Of a stretch of 64,000 nucleotides of DNA, positions 47,564 to 57,610 are shown one piece after another. Where the stretch lies: NCBI RefSeq assembly GCF_016618195.1, contig NZ_CP067099.1, positions 1,736,001 through 1,800,000 on the forward strand, read 5' to 3'. A model generated the notes under the pieces. That model ran no database searches, was not told where the DNA came from, and saw only the letters and a list, made by a program, of their open reading frames with translations. How positions within the stretch are numbered: the first letter of the stretch is position 1; every line of letters begins with the position of its first letter. The DNA comes from Providencia manganoxydans (GTDB taxonomy: Bacteria; Pseudomonadota; Gammaproteobacteria; Enterobacterales; Enterobacteriaceae). Position numbers and translations under genes: made by a program.

Positions 47564-47998
47564 TTAATTAAACAGATTGCCAATAGGCAGGGTGACATCA
47601 AGTAGCTTGTCGAAGGCATAAAACAGTACAACACCCAGTATTGGTCCTGAAATAATTGCGGCAATTGGTGTCGCGCCAAATAGCAATGCAACACTGATGG
47701 TCAGTAAGCTGGTTGATAATGGAAACCCTAACCATTCGAATACCCATGCATAGATCACTAATGACAAGATCAGCAGTGCTAAGCGACGTAAAACATAAGG
47801 TTTTGGCCATTCAATAGCTTCTTGTTTGCCTAAAAGTAACAGTAAGGCACACAAAGCCATTAAGGAGAGTATGGCTATCGGGAAAGGCCGAGGCCCCAGA
47901 GGTTCGTATGAGAACTCACTCTGGATGCCCCAACCAATGTAAAGACCGATCCCACACAATATCAGCCAAACAATGGCAAATATGCGCTGGCTCATCAT
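47564..47998 (-). CDS. tctB: Tripartite tricarboxylate transporter, small membrane subunit TctB
   Basis: A 144-aa inner-membrane protein with about four helices, the poorly conserved small subunit of TctABC. The segment EPLGPRPFPIAILSLMALCALLLL after the first helix is typical. It sits between tctC (9-bp gap) and tctA (14-bp gap), as in other tct operons. Confidence 0.93.
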   Translation of the reverse strand: MMSQRIFAIVWLILCGIGLYIGWGIQSEFSYEPLGPRPFPIAILSLMALCALLLLLGKQEAIEWPKPYVLRRLALLILSLVIYAWVFEWLGFPLSTSLLTISVALLFGATPIAAIISGPILGVVLFYAFDKLLDVTLPIGNLFN

Positions 47999-48007
47999 CG
48001 GCCCCCG

Positions 48008-48982
48008 TTATTTCACTAAACCAAATGAGCGAGCTTGTTCTCGGTATTGCTCGATTTCTTTTTTAACGTAATTGTCCAGTTCTTGACCGGTTAAGTTATA
48101 TTCAAATAACCCGCGTAGTTCGCGTTGTTTTTTGAATTCATCGGTTTGTTGTAGTTTTTGGAAGGCTTCGACCCATTGGTTATAGTCTTCATCTGAAACT
48201 TTGGGTCCCATATAGAAACCACGAATAATTGGCCAGACAATTTCATAACCTTGCTCTTTCGCCGTTGGGATATTTTCAAGCCCATCGCTGAGGCGTTTAT
48301 CAGCATAAACCGCCAGTACGCGTACTTTGCCATCGTTAAGGTAAGGTGCCATTTCACTCATATCACCAGACATGACTTGAATGTGGTTACCGAGTAATGC
48401 TGTTAATGTTTCACCACCCCCTTCAAAGGCGACATAACGCATTTTGCGCGGGTCGACATCGATTTGCTTAGCGAGCAGAGCAGTTTTCATCCAATCTTGG
48501 CTGCCGATTGAACCACCAGCACCGAAAACGATACTGTTAGGATCTTTTTTGAACGCTTCCATTAAATCTTGCAAATTTTTATAGGGTGAATCTTCTCGAA
48601 CCGCGATCATGCCGTAATCGCTACCAACACTGGCTAACCAACGCACATCATTTTCGTTATAACGGCCAAATTTTCCTTGTGCGAGATTAAGTAAAGAACC
48701 GCCAGAGAATGCGACAATGGTACCTGGCTCGGCTGGGCGTTGTGCTACGATAGCATTGTAAGCAACAGCACCAATACCACCGGGCATATAGGTGACCCGC
48801 ATTGGTTTTTCTATTTCTTTTGTTTCAAGCATAGATACTTGAACTAATTTACAGGTTAAATCGAAACCACCACCGGGTTTCGCTGGAGCAATACACTCTG
48901 TACGATCAGGTAGGGCACTGGCTTGCTGTAAGCTGGCAAAAAATAGGGCGGTCGCAACAGTGGTTAATGATAATTTTTTCAT
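48008..48982 (-). CDS. tctC: Tricarboxylate-binding periplasmic protein TctC
   Basis: A 324-aa solute receptor of the Bug/TctC family. Sec signal peptide (KKLSLTTVATALFFASLQQASA) then the conserved CIAPAKPGGGFDLTC block, the MPGGIGAVAYN loop that contacts carboxylates, and GAGGSIGSQDW. It binds tricarboxylates such as citrate and delivers them to TctAB. It is the first gene of the operon and divergent from tctDE, with a 286-bp shared regulatory gap. Confidence 0.95.
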   Translation of the reverse strand: MKKLSLTTVATALFFASLQQASALPDRTECIAPAKPGGGFDLTCKLVQVSMLETKEIEKPMRVTYMPGGIGAVAYNAIVAQRPAEPGTIVAFSGGSLLNLAQGKFGRYNENDVRWLASVGSDYGMIAVREDSPYKNLQDLMEAFKKDPNSIVFGAGGSIGSQDWMKTALLAKQIDVDPRKMRYVAFEGGGETLTALLGNHIQVMSGDMSEMAPYLNDGKVRVLAVYADKRLSDGLENIPTAKEQGYEIVWPIIRGFYMGPKVSDEDYNQWVEAFQKLQQTDEFKKQRELRGLFEYNLTGQELDNYVKKEIEQYREQARSFGLVK

Positions 48983-49268
48983 TTTTTTTCCTCACGAAAT
49001 CAAATAAAGAGATGTCATTGTTGTTTTTCTCGCCAACATCATGGGCTCACTAAGCTTTCATTTACCTTTCATTAACAAACTAAGTTATTTTTTTGTGATG
49101 AATATCAGATTGTTTATTATTAATTATTTTTAATTGTTAATTTAATGTTAATTTATGTGCGTGAGGTATTCCTGTGAGCTGGATTGGAAATATTATGCTT
49201 AAGTCTTTCATTACGTAGAGGTTAATGCGAACGTATACGCAAAATCTGCTTAAATGAGTGCATGAACA

Positions 49269-49937
49269 ATGAGAATTTTGCTAGTGGAAGATCACGATGA
49301 GTTGTCATTGTGGTTACAAAAAGCACTTAGCTCGACAGGGTTTGCGGTGGATATCGCGAGTGATGGCGCCATAGCCGATCAACTATTACAAACAGAAAGT
49401 TATTCGCTGGTGGTGTTGGATGTTTCTTTGCCAAGACTAAATGGCTTAGAGGTACTGGCACAAATGCGTAAACGTGGACAAGAGCTGCCCGTTTTATTAT
49501 TGACAGCCAACTCGGATGTTGCAGATAGAGTCAAAGGGCTCAATGCAGGTGCTGATGATTATGTGACTAAGCCTTTTGATTTAGCTGAATTGGAAGCACG
49601 AATTAGAGCGCTGTTACGTCGTAGTCAAGGGCAGGTCAATGAACAGCAACGTTTTGGTTCACTTTGCTATCATGAAGATGGTTATTTTTTGCTTAACCAA
49701 GAACCACTTGCCTTAACACCAAGGGAGTTTGCTGTACTCAATACCTTATTCAATCGCCGTGGGCGTCCTGTTTCAAAAACACAATTGTTTGAGCAGGTTT
49801 TTTCCCTCTCCGATGAAGCTAATTTACAGAGTATTGAATTATATGTGCATCGCGTCAGAAAAAAACTTTCGGGGACAGATGTCAATATTAGTACTCTTCG
49901 CGGATTAGGATACCGACTAGAGCAGTGTAGTGTATGA
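49269..49937 (+). CDS. tctD: Response regulator TctD
   Basis: OmpR-family response regulator of 222 aa. The receiver domain has the acidic pocket (VEDHDE), phospho-acceptor Asp51 in VVLDVSLPRLNG, and Lys in DYVTKPFD; the C-terminal winged helix has LTPREFAVLNTLFNRRGRPVSK and ends RKKLSGTDVNISTLRGLGYRL. It should activate the divergent tctCBA operon in response to tricarboxylates. Its stop overlaps the tctE start (ATGA). Confidence 0.95.
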   Translation: MRILLVEDHDELSLWLQKALSSTGFAVDIASDGAIADQLLQTESYSLVVLDVSLPRLNGLEVLAQMRKRGQELPVLLLTANSDVADRVKGLNAGADDYVTKPFDLAELEARIRALLRRSQGQVNEQQRFGSLCYHEDGYFLLNQEPLALTPREFAVLNTLFNRRGRPVSKTQLFEQVFSLSDEANLQSIELYVHRVRKKLSGTDVNISTLRGLGYRLEQCSV

Positions 49938-51352
49938 AATTAGTCTCTCATCCACACTCTCTCTTTCATCAGTTGCTGCTCTTTTTCGGTATCCCCCTTA
50001 TTGTTTTGGGGGCTTTTACAGTCTACACCCATTATTACAGCGCCAAAAATGCGGCGAACCAAGCTTATGATCGCACTTTGCTTTCTTCCGCGAGGACAGT
50101 GGCTGAACGTATACAAGTGCAAGATGGTCATTTAATCGTTGATGTGCCTTATGTTGTCTTAGACAGTTTTGAGCGCAACATTAATGACCGCTTATTCTAT
50201 CAAGTCATCTCTCCAAGTGGTGAAACCATTTCAGGTTATAATGATTTACCTGAGATCCCCCCGCATTGGTTGCGTTCTCAGCTGTATACGGCACTGGTTT
50301 ATTTTTACGATGCTGAATACAAAGGTTTACCGATCCGTGTTGCCTCATTTTATCAACCCGTGAATGAAGGCGGCATGATGGGAATGGTAGAGATCCGTGT
50401 GGCAGAGACAGTCGCATCACGACACGAATTTGCACGCCAATTACTCATTTCATCCTTAATGAGCCAAGGAACTGTGGTATTTTTGACCTTGGTTCTAGCT
50501 TATCTATTATTGAGCCGCCTATTAACCCCACTCAAAAAATTATCTTATTTGATGATGGGGCGTTCTGCAAATGACCTAACACCTATACCCGATGTATTAC
50601 CATGGTCAGAGTTATCACCGCTTGTAGATGCATTAAATCGTTATATTGAAAGATTAAAAAGAATGGTGAAGCGCCAAGAGCGTTTTAGTGCCGATGCCTC
50701 TCATCAATTAAAAACGCCCTTAACCGTTTTGAAAACACAAGTGTCTGTGGCATTGAATAGCAATGATGAACAACAACGACAGCAAAGTTTACATGCCATT
50801 AATAACACGTTGGATAGTACTATTGCCTTAACTGATAGGTTATTGCAGCTAGCACGTTTAAAAGCACATGAAAAAGAAGCTATCCGCCAATATCGAGCAA
50901 TCAATTTTGTTGAGTTGGTTCAGCAGGCTTGTTTTACTCGCCTAGGGCAAGCTGAAAGTAAAGGTATTGATTTAGGTTATGAGGGGGAAGAACAATCATG
51001 GATCAAAGGAGAGCCAATTTTGCTTTCTGAAATGTGCGCCAATTTAATTGATAATGCGATTAAATATACCCCTACCAATGGCATAGTAACGGTACGAATA
51101 CTCTTCAGTGAAGACAAGCAGCATACTATTTTGGAAGTAGAAGACTCAGGCCCCGGTATTCCCGATAAAAAAATAACGCGTTCTATGGAAGCATTTACAC
51201 GATTAAATAATGCATTAGCGATGGAAGGCTCTGGACTTGGCCTTGCATTGGTAAAAGATATTGCGATTTACCACGGCACGGAATTGCAATTATTGAAAGG
51301 GACGGAATTGGGTGGGCTACTGGCTAGGGTGGTGTTTCAAACTAGCCCGTGA
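49934..51352 (+). CDS. tctE: Sensor histidine kinase TctE
   Basis: A 472-aa membrane sensor. An N-terminal helix, a periplasmic sensing domain of about 140 residues, a second helix and a HAMP-like linker precede the kinase core: H-box SADASHQLKTPL with His257, N-box EMCANLIDNAIKYTP, and G-boxes EDSGPGIPD and GSGLGLALVKD. It phosphorylates TctD. All catalytic motifs are intact. Translation is coupled to tctD through the 4-bp overlap. Confidence 0.95.
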   Translation: MKLVSHPHSLFHQLLLFFGIPLIVLGAFTVYTHYYSAKNAANQAYDRTLLSSARTVAERIQVQDGHLIVDVPYVVLDSFERNINDRLFYQVISPSGETISGYNDLPEIPPHWLRSQLYTALVYFYDAEYKGLPIRVASFYQPVNEGGMMGMVEIRVAETVASRHEFARQLLISSLMSQGTVVFLTLVLAYLLLSRLLTPLKKLSYLMMGRSANDLTPIPDVLPWSELSPLVDALNRYIERLKRMVKRQERFSADASHQLKTPLTVLKTQVSVALNSNDEQQRQQSLHAINNTLDSTIALTDRLLQLARLKAHEKEAIRQYRAINFVELVQQACFTRLGQAESKGIDLGYEGEEQSWIKGEPILLSEMCANLIDNAIKYTPTNGIVTVRILFSEDKQHTILEVEDSGPGIPDKKITRSMEAFTRLNNALAMEGSGLGLALVKDIAIYHGTELQLLKGTELGGLLARVVFQTSP

Positions 51353-51678
51353 TGAATAGGGGATAGAGCACTAATAGCATTAAATTCGCTGTAATAGTTC
51401 GGGTTTGATCGGATACCGTTATGGCACAAAACTCAATCTAATCTGACTGCGAAAAGCGGACTTAGTGGCTTCGAAAGGCTGGATGCATTAAATATCTAAC
51501 TAAAATGTTTACTCAGGTAGCTTGTAGATATTAGCGTTCCAGTAACTGTTGTGTCAGAAACGGACATTAGAGAAAATGTGATGCGTTAATTGATGATGGT
51601 CAGTTTATGCTCAGTTCTCCGTGTTATATGCAGAATTCAGTGCAGAACCGAATCAATAATATTCATAATTTCAGTGAA
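51353..51678. other. Intergenic at the left edge of the accessory segment
   Basis: About 326 bases between convergent tctE and the AraC-family gene. I find no intact gene, terminator or transposon end. It is where composition begins to shift towards higher GC. Confidence 0.45.
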
Positions 51679-52692
51679 TTAACTCTGAATGGCTTTTAAT
51701 TGGTTGCTTCGCATAACACCCGGTGGATACCCAATGATACGCTTAAAAGCTCTGCTAAATGCTGCCTGTGAGGCATAGCCGAGACGTAAAGCTGCCGTGT
51801 CGATTGAGACTTTATCGTGAATAATCCAGTGAACAGCGAGGCGCATTCGTACTTCCCTTGCATAGCGCTGGGGAGGTATTCCAATGATTGATGTAAAGCG
51901 TTCAGCGAAAACAGAACGTGAAACATGAGACTGGGCAGCAAGCTCTGCAACAGACCACTCTCGACTTGTATCGCGATGGATGGTCAGAATGGCACGGGCA
52001 AGCCGCGGATCACGTAGCGCGGCGATAAGGCCAGCGGCATTTTCACTGCCGTTTTCTATCCATCCACGAACGATCATGGCAGCAGCCACTTCTGCTAGGC
52101 GTGCCAGAATGCCCGCGAAGCCAGCACGCCCGGAACAAATTTCAAATTTCATTGCATCCAGAATGGGAACCAGTCCCGGATATACCTTTTCGTTTGCTTC
52201 CACCACTATGGCTTGCGGCATCAGTTTACCCAAGCCCTGCATTCCACCAAGATCGAACTCCATACAGCCATAAAACAGAACTGTGCTGGGAGTCGGATGC
52301 GTACTGGGACAGGTATTGATTCCGCTGACAGCCTCTCCTAAAGGCGCAGAGCCTAACGTATCGATATGTTGAATTGCACAGCTGACATCCGATATAAGCT
52401 GATGCTCCTCACCCTGTGGCATAAATACCATGCTTCCGGCTTTCAGCTTGTGAAGCACACCATCGTTTGTACGAAGCAAAGCAGTTCCCACAGCGATGTA
52501 ATGAAAATAGGCATGGCCCGGTTTATTACTAAAACCGACACCAAATTCAGTTCCAGTCAGTAAGCGGCGGTACTGTACGCCACATAGGCGCATTTCAAGC
52601 AATAGTTCACTGATGAGTTCGGATGACAGAGCAAAATGTTTATTCACATGTATTTCCGGCGTTTCGGGTAAAAAATCAGGATGTAACATCAT
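51679..52692 (-). CDS. AraC-family transcriptional regulator with cupin sensor domain
   Basis: A 337-aa regulator. The N-terminal half is a cupin-type sensing domain (MVFMPQGEEHQLISD), and the C-terminal about 100 residues hold the two AraC helix-turn-helix units (WSVAELAAQSHVSRSVFAERF and IDTAALRLGYASQAAFSRAFKRIIGYPPGVMR). It is divergent from an exporter gene 62 bp away and very likely controls it. GC content is visibly higher than in tctDE, suggesting transfer. The ligand is unknown. Confidence 0.88.
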   Translation of the reverse strand: MMLHPDFLPETPEIHVNKHFALSSELISELLLEMRLCGVQYRRLLTGTEFGVGFSNKPGHAYFHYIAVGTALLRTNDGVLHKLKAGSMVFMPQGEEHQLISDVSCAIQHIDTLGSAPLGEAVSGINTCPSTHPTPSTVLFYGCMEFDLGGMQGLGKLMPQAIVVEANEKVYPGLVPILDAMKFEICSGRAGFAGILARLAEVAAAMIVRGWIENGSENAAGLIAALRDPRLARAILTIHRDTSREWSVAELAAQSHVSRSVFAERFTSIIGIPPQRYAREVRMRLAVHWIIHDKVSIDTAALRLGYASQAAFSRAFKRIIGYPPGVMRSNQLKAIQS

Positions 52693-52754
52693 AGAGCATC
52701 CGGCTTCACAGCTCTAGACTTGGAACCTAAATTTTTTCCTGAAAAGAGTATGTT

Positions 52755-53951
52755 ATGAGAAATGAAGCACCTGAAGCCATATCTGCTAGTCTGAATAGTT
52801 CAGAGCCTAAAGAATCCGCATGGATAGCTGTTATTTCGCTGACGATGGGGGTGTTTGGATTGCTGACCGCAGAATACCTCCCAGCTAGCTTGCTGACACC
52901 TATGGCCGCTGATCTTGGTGTTACCGAAGCCCTTGCAGGTCAGGCTGTGACGATAACAGCAGTGGTAGCACTGTTTGCTGGCCTGATAGTTCCCCGTCTG
53001 ACGCGCAATTATGATCGCCGAAATGTCTTGCTTGGTTTTACCGTGCTAATGATTGCTTCCAACCTGCTTGTGGCACTTTCATCGAGCCTGTCAATCTTAC
53101 TTGTAATGCGCATTCTGTTGGGTATAGCTCTGGGTGGGTTCTGGAGTATGGCAGCTGCCGTAGCTATGCGGCTGGTTCCTGCAAAAAGAGTGCCGCGTGC
53201 TCTCTCCATTATTTTTAGTGGTATTGCCGTCGGAACAGTCGTTTCGATTCCGCTGGGAAGCTACTTAGGTGGGCTTTATGGATGGCGCAGTGCTTTTATC
53301 GCTGCAACTGGAGTAGGCGTGCTGACACTCATTTTTCAGTTGTTTACGCTTCCTAGAATGGCTCCACGTAGAATGATGGCAACTGCGACTATCTTGGATG
53401 TGCTTCGCCGCCCAGGCGTTGCGATCGGAATGACTGGATGTGTTATTGTACATACTGGTCAGTATGCGATGTTTACCTATATTCGACCGGCTCTTGAAAA
53501 TATTACTCAGCTTGATGTAGATCATTTATCTTTAATCCTGCTTGGATTCGGCGTGGCTAATTTTATCGGAACGCTACTGACTGGTTGGCTAATGGAAAGA
53601 AGTTTGCGTTTTACGCTGATACTGATGCCAGCACTTGTCGGTTTGGCAGCACTGGGCATGATTTTATTGCCCCTGAACGAAAATGGATTGATATTGTTTG
53701 TTGCGTTATGGGTGATGGCTTTTGGTGGCGTTCCCGTGGCGTGGTCAAACTGGGTAGCACGTTCCGTTCCCGATCAGGCTGAAACAGCAGGGGGTATGGT
53801 AGTGGCAGCAGTACAGTCTTCAATTGCTGCTGGAGCTGCACTAGGAGGCTTACTCTTTAGCATCAGCGGCGTGATAGGGGTTTTCATCACCGCTGGTTGC
53901 GTAATGTTTCTTGCCACGCTCGTTATTGGACTAAAAGTGAAGATCCGATGA
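52755..53951 (+). CDS. MFS exporter, NepI-like
   Basis: A 398-aa inner-membrane transporter of the DHA1 drug:H+ antiporter group with 12 helices. It resembles E. coli NepI (purine ribonucleoside efflux) across its length: EYLPASLLTPMAADLGVTEALAGQ, LLGIALGGFWSMAAAVAMRLVP and SNWVARSVPDQAETAGGMVVA. NepI confers efflux of inosine and related nucleosides, so a nucleoside or drug substrate is plausible. It is probably regulated by the adjacent AraC-family protein. Confidence 0.85.
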   Translation: MRNEAPEAISASLNSSEPKESAWIAVISLTMGVFGLLTAEYLPASLLTPMAADLGVTEALAGQAVTITAVVALFAGLIVPRLTRNYDRRNVLLGFTVLMIASNLLVALSSSLSILLVMRILLGIALGGFWSMAAAVAMRLVPAKRVPRALSIIFSGIAVGTVVSIPLGSYLGGLYGWRSAFIAATGVGVLTLIFQLFTLPRMAPRRMMATATILDVLRRPGVAIGMTGCVIVHTGQYAMFTYIRPALENITQLDVDHLSLILLGFGVANFIGTLLTGWLMERSLRFTLILMPALVGLAALGMILLPLNENGLILFVALWVMAFGGVPVAWSNWVARSVPDQAETAGGMVVAAVQSSIAAGAALGGLLFSISGVIGVFITAGCVMFLATLVIGLKVKIR

Positions 53952-54125
53952 CCTGAGCATTTTGAATATGCTTCCTGTTTTAATAATGGCCAGTAGGATC
54001 CGATGGCTGGCCTGAATAGAAGCATTAAAATTTCCCCATGGCTTGCCGACTAATTTGTTATCCGCTCCTCGCTCATGGCTGACCGCTGAAACTCGCTTAG
54101 GGTAGTCCTGTGCCAAAGCGGGCTG

Positions 54126-54545
54126 TTACAAAATTTCTATAAGTTCAAATTCCTCAAAGATAAGCTCCATTTCTTCAGAATAAGAGCCTTCACGTTCAAA
54201 ATAACGCTTATGGCCTTCTTGCCAATACTCCAGACTTAAATCACCTTCACCTTCTTTACTGGCGAGTTCACGGGTCATTTCATTGAAGCGGATGACTTGC
54301 ATCTTGAGGGTTCTGATTACGCACATTGGCTGTCCGGCTCCGTTAAGAATGATATTATAACTGCCAACGTAGGGGGCTTCGCCTCGCTTATATTCATGCT
54401 GAAAAGATGCTATCGAAGAACATGTCGCTGTTTTAATTCCACTCAAAACCAGTTGTACGAGTTCGTCAGCAAGTTCTGGGCTATCACCAAATTGCCATAC
54501 AAGTGCATCGGGATAAATATTTTTTAATTCTTCGAGCTTTGTCAT
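54126..54545 (-). CDS. ASCH domain protein
   Basis: A 139-aa cytoplasmic protein with an ASCH fold: SGIKTATCSS near residue 35 is the conserved G-x-K-x-x-T signature, and the ending resembles other RNA-associated ASCH proteins (EYWQEGHKRYFERE). ASCH proteins are thought to bind RNA or act as ribonucleases or amidohydrolases; the role here is unknown. It stands alone between the exporter gene and the broken regulator. Confidence 0.82.
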   Translation of the reverse strand: MTKLEELKNIYPDALVWQFGDSPELADELVQLVLSGIKTATCSSIASFQHEYKRGEAPYVGSYNIILNGAGQPMCVIRTLKMQVIRFNEMTRELASKEGEGDLSLEYWQEGHKRYFEREGSYSEEMELIFEEFELIEIL

Positions 54546-54871
54546 TTTCAGCCTTTGTTAATTTAATCTTCTTAGTGGAAGTGAACTCTTTCCAATCAAT
54601 ATGAACGATCTCATTCAAAAAATCATCTTTGTTGCACTGTTACGTGCATCAGCTCTTCACTTAAATTAGACACTTGAGCGCTGTTTGAGGGCTGTTTAGT
54701 GTCAAAATGTTTAATTCAATGTATTGTACTTTATATCGCTCATCTGACTGTGATGAGAAATCCCCTATGTTATGATTGCTGAATTAACTATTGTGTTATG
54801 AGGAACGCTGCCCCTGATTTTATACTACCGCTGACCTGCGACAGAGGATCCCGACAAAAGAGAGTGACATC
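54546..54871. other. Intergenic before the broken regulator gene
   Basis: About 326 bases that should hold promoters of the leftward ASCH gene and the rightward regulator. No gene or clear operator seen. Confidence 0.45.
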
Positions 54872-57610
54872 ATGAAATCTACCGATGAAATCCGCTTTGC
54901 TGAGTGGCAAATTTGTCCTCAATTGAGGATCCTGCTGCATCGCGGTAAACCGGTTAAAATTTCTGCCAGAGCCTTTGATGTGCTGGTTGCTCTGGTCAGT
55001 GCACAAGGCCAAGTCGTCAGTAAAGACCGATTAGTTACTCAGGTATGGGGGAATGAAATTGTTGAGGAAAATAATCTTCAAGCGCAGATTTCTGCCATCC
55101 GTCGCGTGCTTGGCAACGATCGTCATCTTCTAACGACCGAATTTGGTGCTGGCTACCGTTTTGACCTTTTGCCCAGTCATCAAGTCGTATCGTCAGAACA
55201 TAGCAGAAAATCCCCGGTTGTTTTTCCTTTTCTAACCTCGATTTTAGGGCGTGATCAAGCAGTGCAGGAGGTATGCGCCTTAATACGTCAGCACCCACTT
55301 GTCACTATCACTGGTCTAGGCGGCGTGGGTAAGACGCGTTTGGCTTGGGAAGTCGTTAATTTTGTTCGGGCAAAGTATCCAGATGGTGTTTGTGTGGTTG
55401 AACTGGCCCACATCTCTGACGCTTCCAGTCTTCTCTCCGCTTTCTCACAGGCTTTGCATCTGCCATTAACTGCTGTTCATAACGATTCTGATTTATCGCA
55501 TTAGCTCGCCCAACGCCAGTGCTTGTTGATGATTGATAATGGTGAGCATGTTATCAAAGAGTTAAAACCGGTGATTACCTTGCTACTGAATGCAGCACCA
55601 CATATTACCATGTTACTTACTAGTCAGGCGGTAACAGGAATTGCAGGTGAGCAACAGTACCTCCTACCGCCACTAGTGGTTCCAGAAAAAGAAGAGGCCG
55701 ATTTTCAACGATTGCTGCTGTTTCCCTGCGTTCGCCTATTTATTGAACGCGCTCAGGCTCAGCGATTTGATTACCATCCATCAAATGCTGAGCTACCAGT
55801 GATAGCTGAATTATGCCGTCATCTTGACGGGCTCCCCCTAGCAATTGAACTTGCAGCCTCTCGGTTATCGATTATGAGCGTCAGTGAGATTTATTATGGT
55901 CTGGAAGATCGTTTTCAGCTTTTGAGCAATAGGCAAAGCGTTCGGGTATCTCGACATCAAAAAATCAAGACTACGCTAGAGTGGACTTATCAATTACTCA
56001 ATCCGCGTGAACAGAAATTATTCTGCTCTTTGGGGATTTTCACCGATATATTTTCCGTGAACACCGTGACCGACTTCTTACAGACTCCCGAAGAAAATAG
56101 TTGGCAGCTTGTCGATGATCTCCAACGATTGGTCTCCCTGTCACTGATCCAAGTGATTACTCAGGTACCCGTTACCCGTTTTCGTTTACTGGAAACCCTT
56201 CGTCAGTTCGCTTGCGATAAACTCAGGCAGCAAGGAGTCTATCCAAGGCTTGCCGCTCAGTTTGCTGACTATTGCCATCGTCAAGCGGAGCAAGCTCAGC
56301 TCGATTGGTATAGGCTGCCAACAAAACAGTGGCGAGCACGTTATGACTCTATCCTTAATGATTTACGCAGTGTTTTACAGCACACCTTAACTGAAGGAGC
56401 TAACCCTGCAAAAGGACTTGATATATTACAGGCCATGACGCCATTCTGGATTGAATATTCACTTTATCATGAATGTCAGCGCCATATTTATCCGTTGCTC
56501 AGTGAAGCGCGTTTGCAGGGAGTTTTAACATTACATCAGAGAATGGATCTCAGTGCAGCTGCGGGTAAAGCATCGACTTGGGCAAAAGGTCCCACTCCTG
56601 AAACACGATCCACTTGGCAAACAGCGTTGTCACTTGCTGAACAACTCGACGATAACGAAATCCGCTTACAAGCTTATTATGGGCTATGGTTGTATTACTT
56701 GCGCACCGGAAAACTCGACCAATCGCTTCATCATGCGCAGTCAATGTGCACGCTTGCACAGACGATTAATGATACAAACGCGCTGGCTACAGGATTGCGA
56801 ATTTTGGGGGTATCTTGGCATTTTTTGGGGAAGCATGCTCTCGGTCGCGATTATTTGCAACAATCTCTGGATCGGCTTGCCATTGACGGTTCCGACCACG
56901 CTTTCCGTTTTGGACTCGATCAGGAAACTGCTGGTGAGGCATTTTTATCCCGTGTACTTTGGGTACAGGGTGAGTATAAAACCGCTAAGCAGATTGCATG
57001 GCGAGCAGTGAAAAAAGCGGCGCGTTTACAACATATTTGTTCGTTGTGTTGCGCCTTGGCGGAAGGTGCTTGCATGACAGCGGCGCTCGATCGCAATCCG
57101 CGCTGGGTAAGAAAGGCCGCTCTTTGGCTTATTGAACTGGCTGAAAAACATGACCTCTATTTTTGGAAAACCTACGGTGAGTTATTTCTCCATTGGGCTG
57201 AGCAGTTCAGTCAGCCGAATATCAAGCAAACTATGTTATTTAGATCGCTGCGAGGCATGGGATTAGACTGGCAGTACTCTCCTTTATTATCAGAAATGGA
57301 TGCCAGACTTTCGCAGCAAACACCGCATGAAAACTGGTGTATACCTGAACTGATGCGTCTTTCCGCAATACATTTACCGACTTGCACTCAGCGCCAGCAA
57401 TTAGAACTGGCACTGAATAAAGCATACCAGCAACAAGCATATGGCTGGGCTTTGCGCATTGTTTGCTCGCTAGCAATGCTGCTGATTGAAATCGGTGACC
57501 ATGTGGTGGCAAAACAGTTAATCACGGAGGTATTAAGCCATATCGATGAGTCTCAATACTCAACAGACATCAGAAATGCGTTAGAACTATGTGCCCGTTT
57601 GAAGGGATGA
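54872..57610 (+). pseudogene. Winged-helix DNA-binding ATPase regulator, broken by one in-frame amber codon
   Basis: Two open stretches in the same frame (54872-55504 and about 55505-57610) are separated only by TAG at 55502-55504. Joined, they make a 912-residue protein: an OmpR/CadC-type winged helix (residues about 8-105, with SARAFDVLVALVSAQGQVVSK and ISAIRRVLGNDRHLL), an NTPase with Walker A GLGGVGKTRLA near residue 149 and Walker B LLMIDNGEH just after the stop (near residue 220), the HLDGLPLAIELAASRL block of signalling ATPases, and a C-terminal TPR-like region. The stop replaces what was probably CAG (Gln211). As it stands, the DNA-binding part is cut off before Walker B. The 3' end overlaps the convergent MFS gene by 24 bp. 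Confidence 0.85.
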
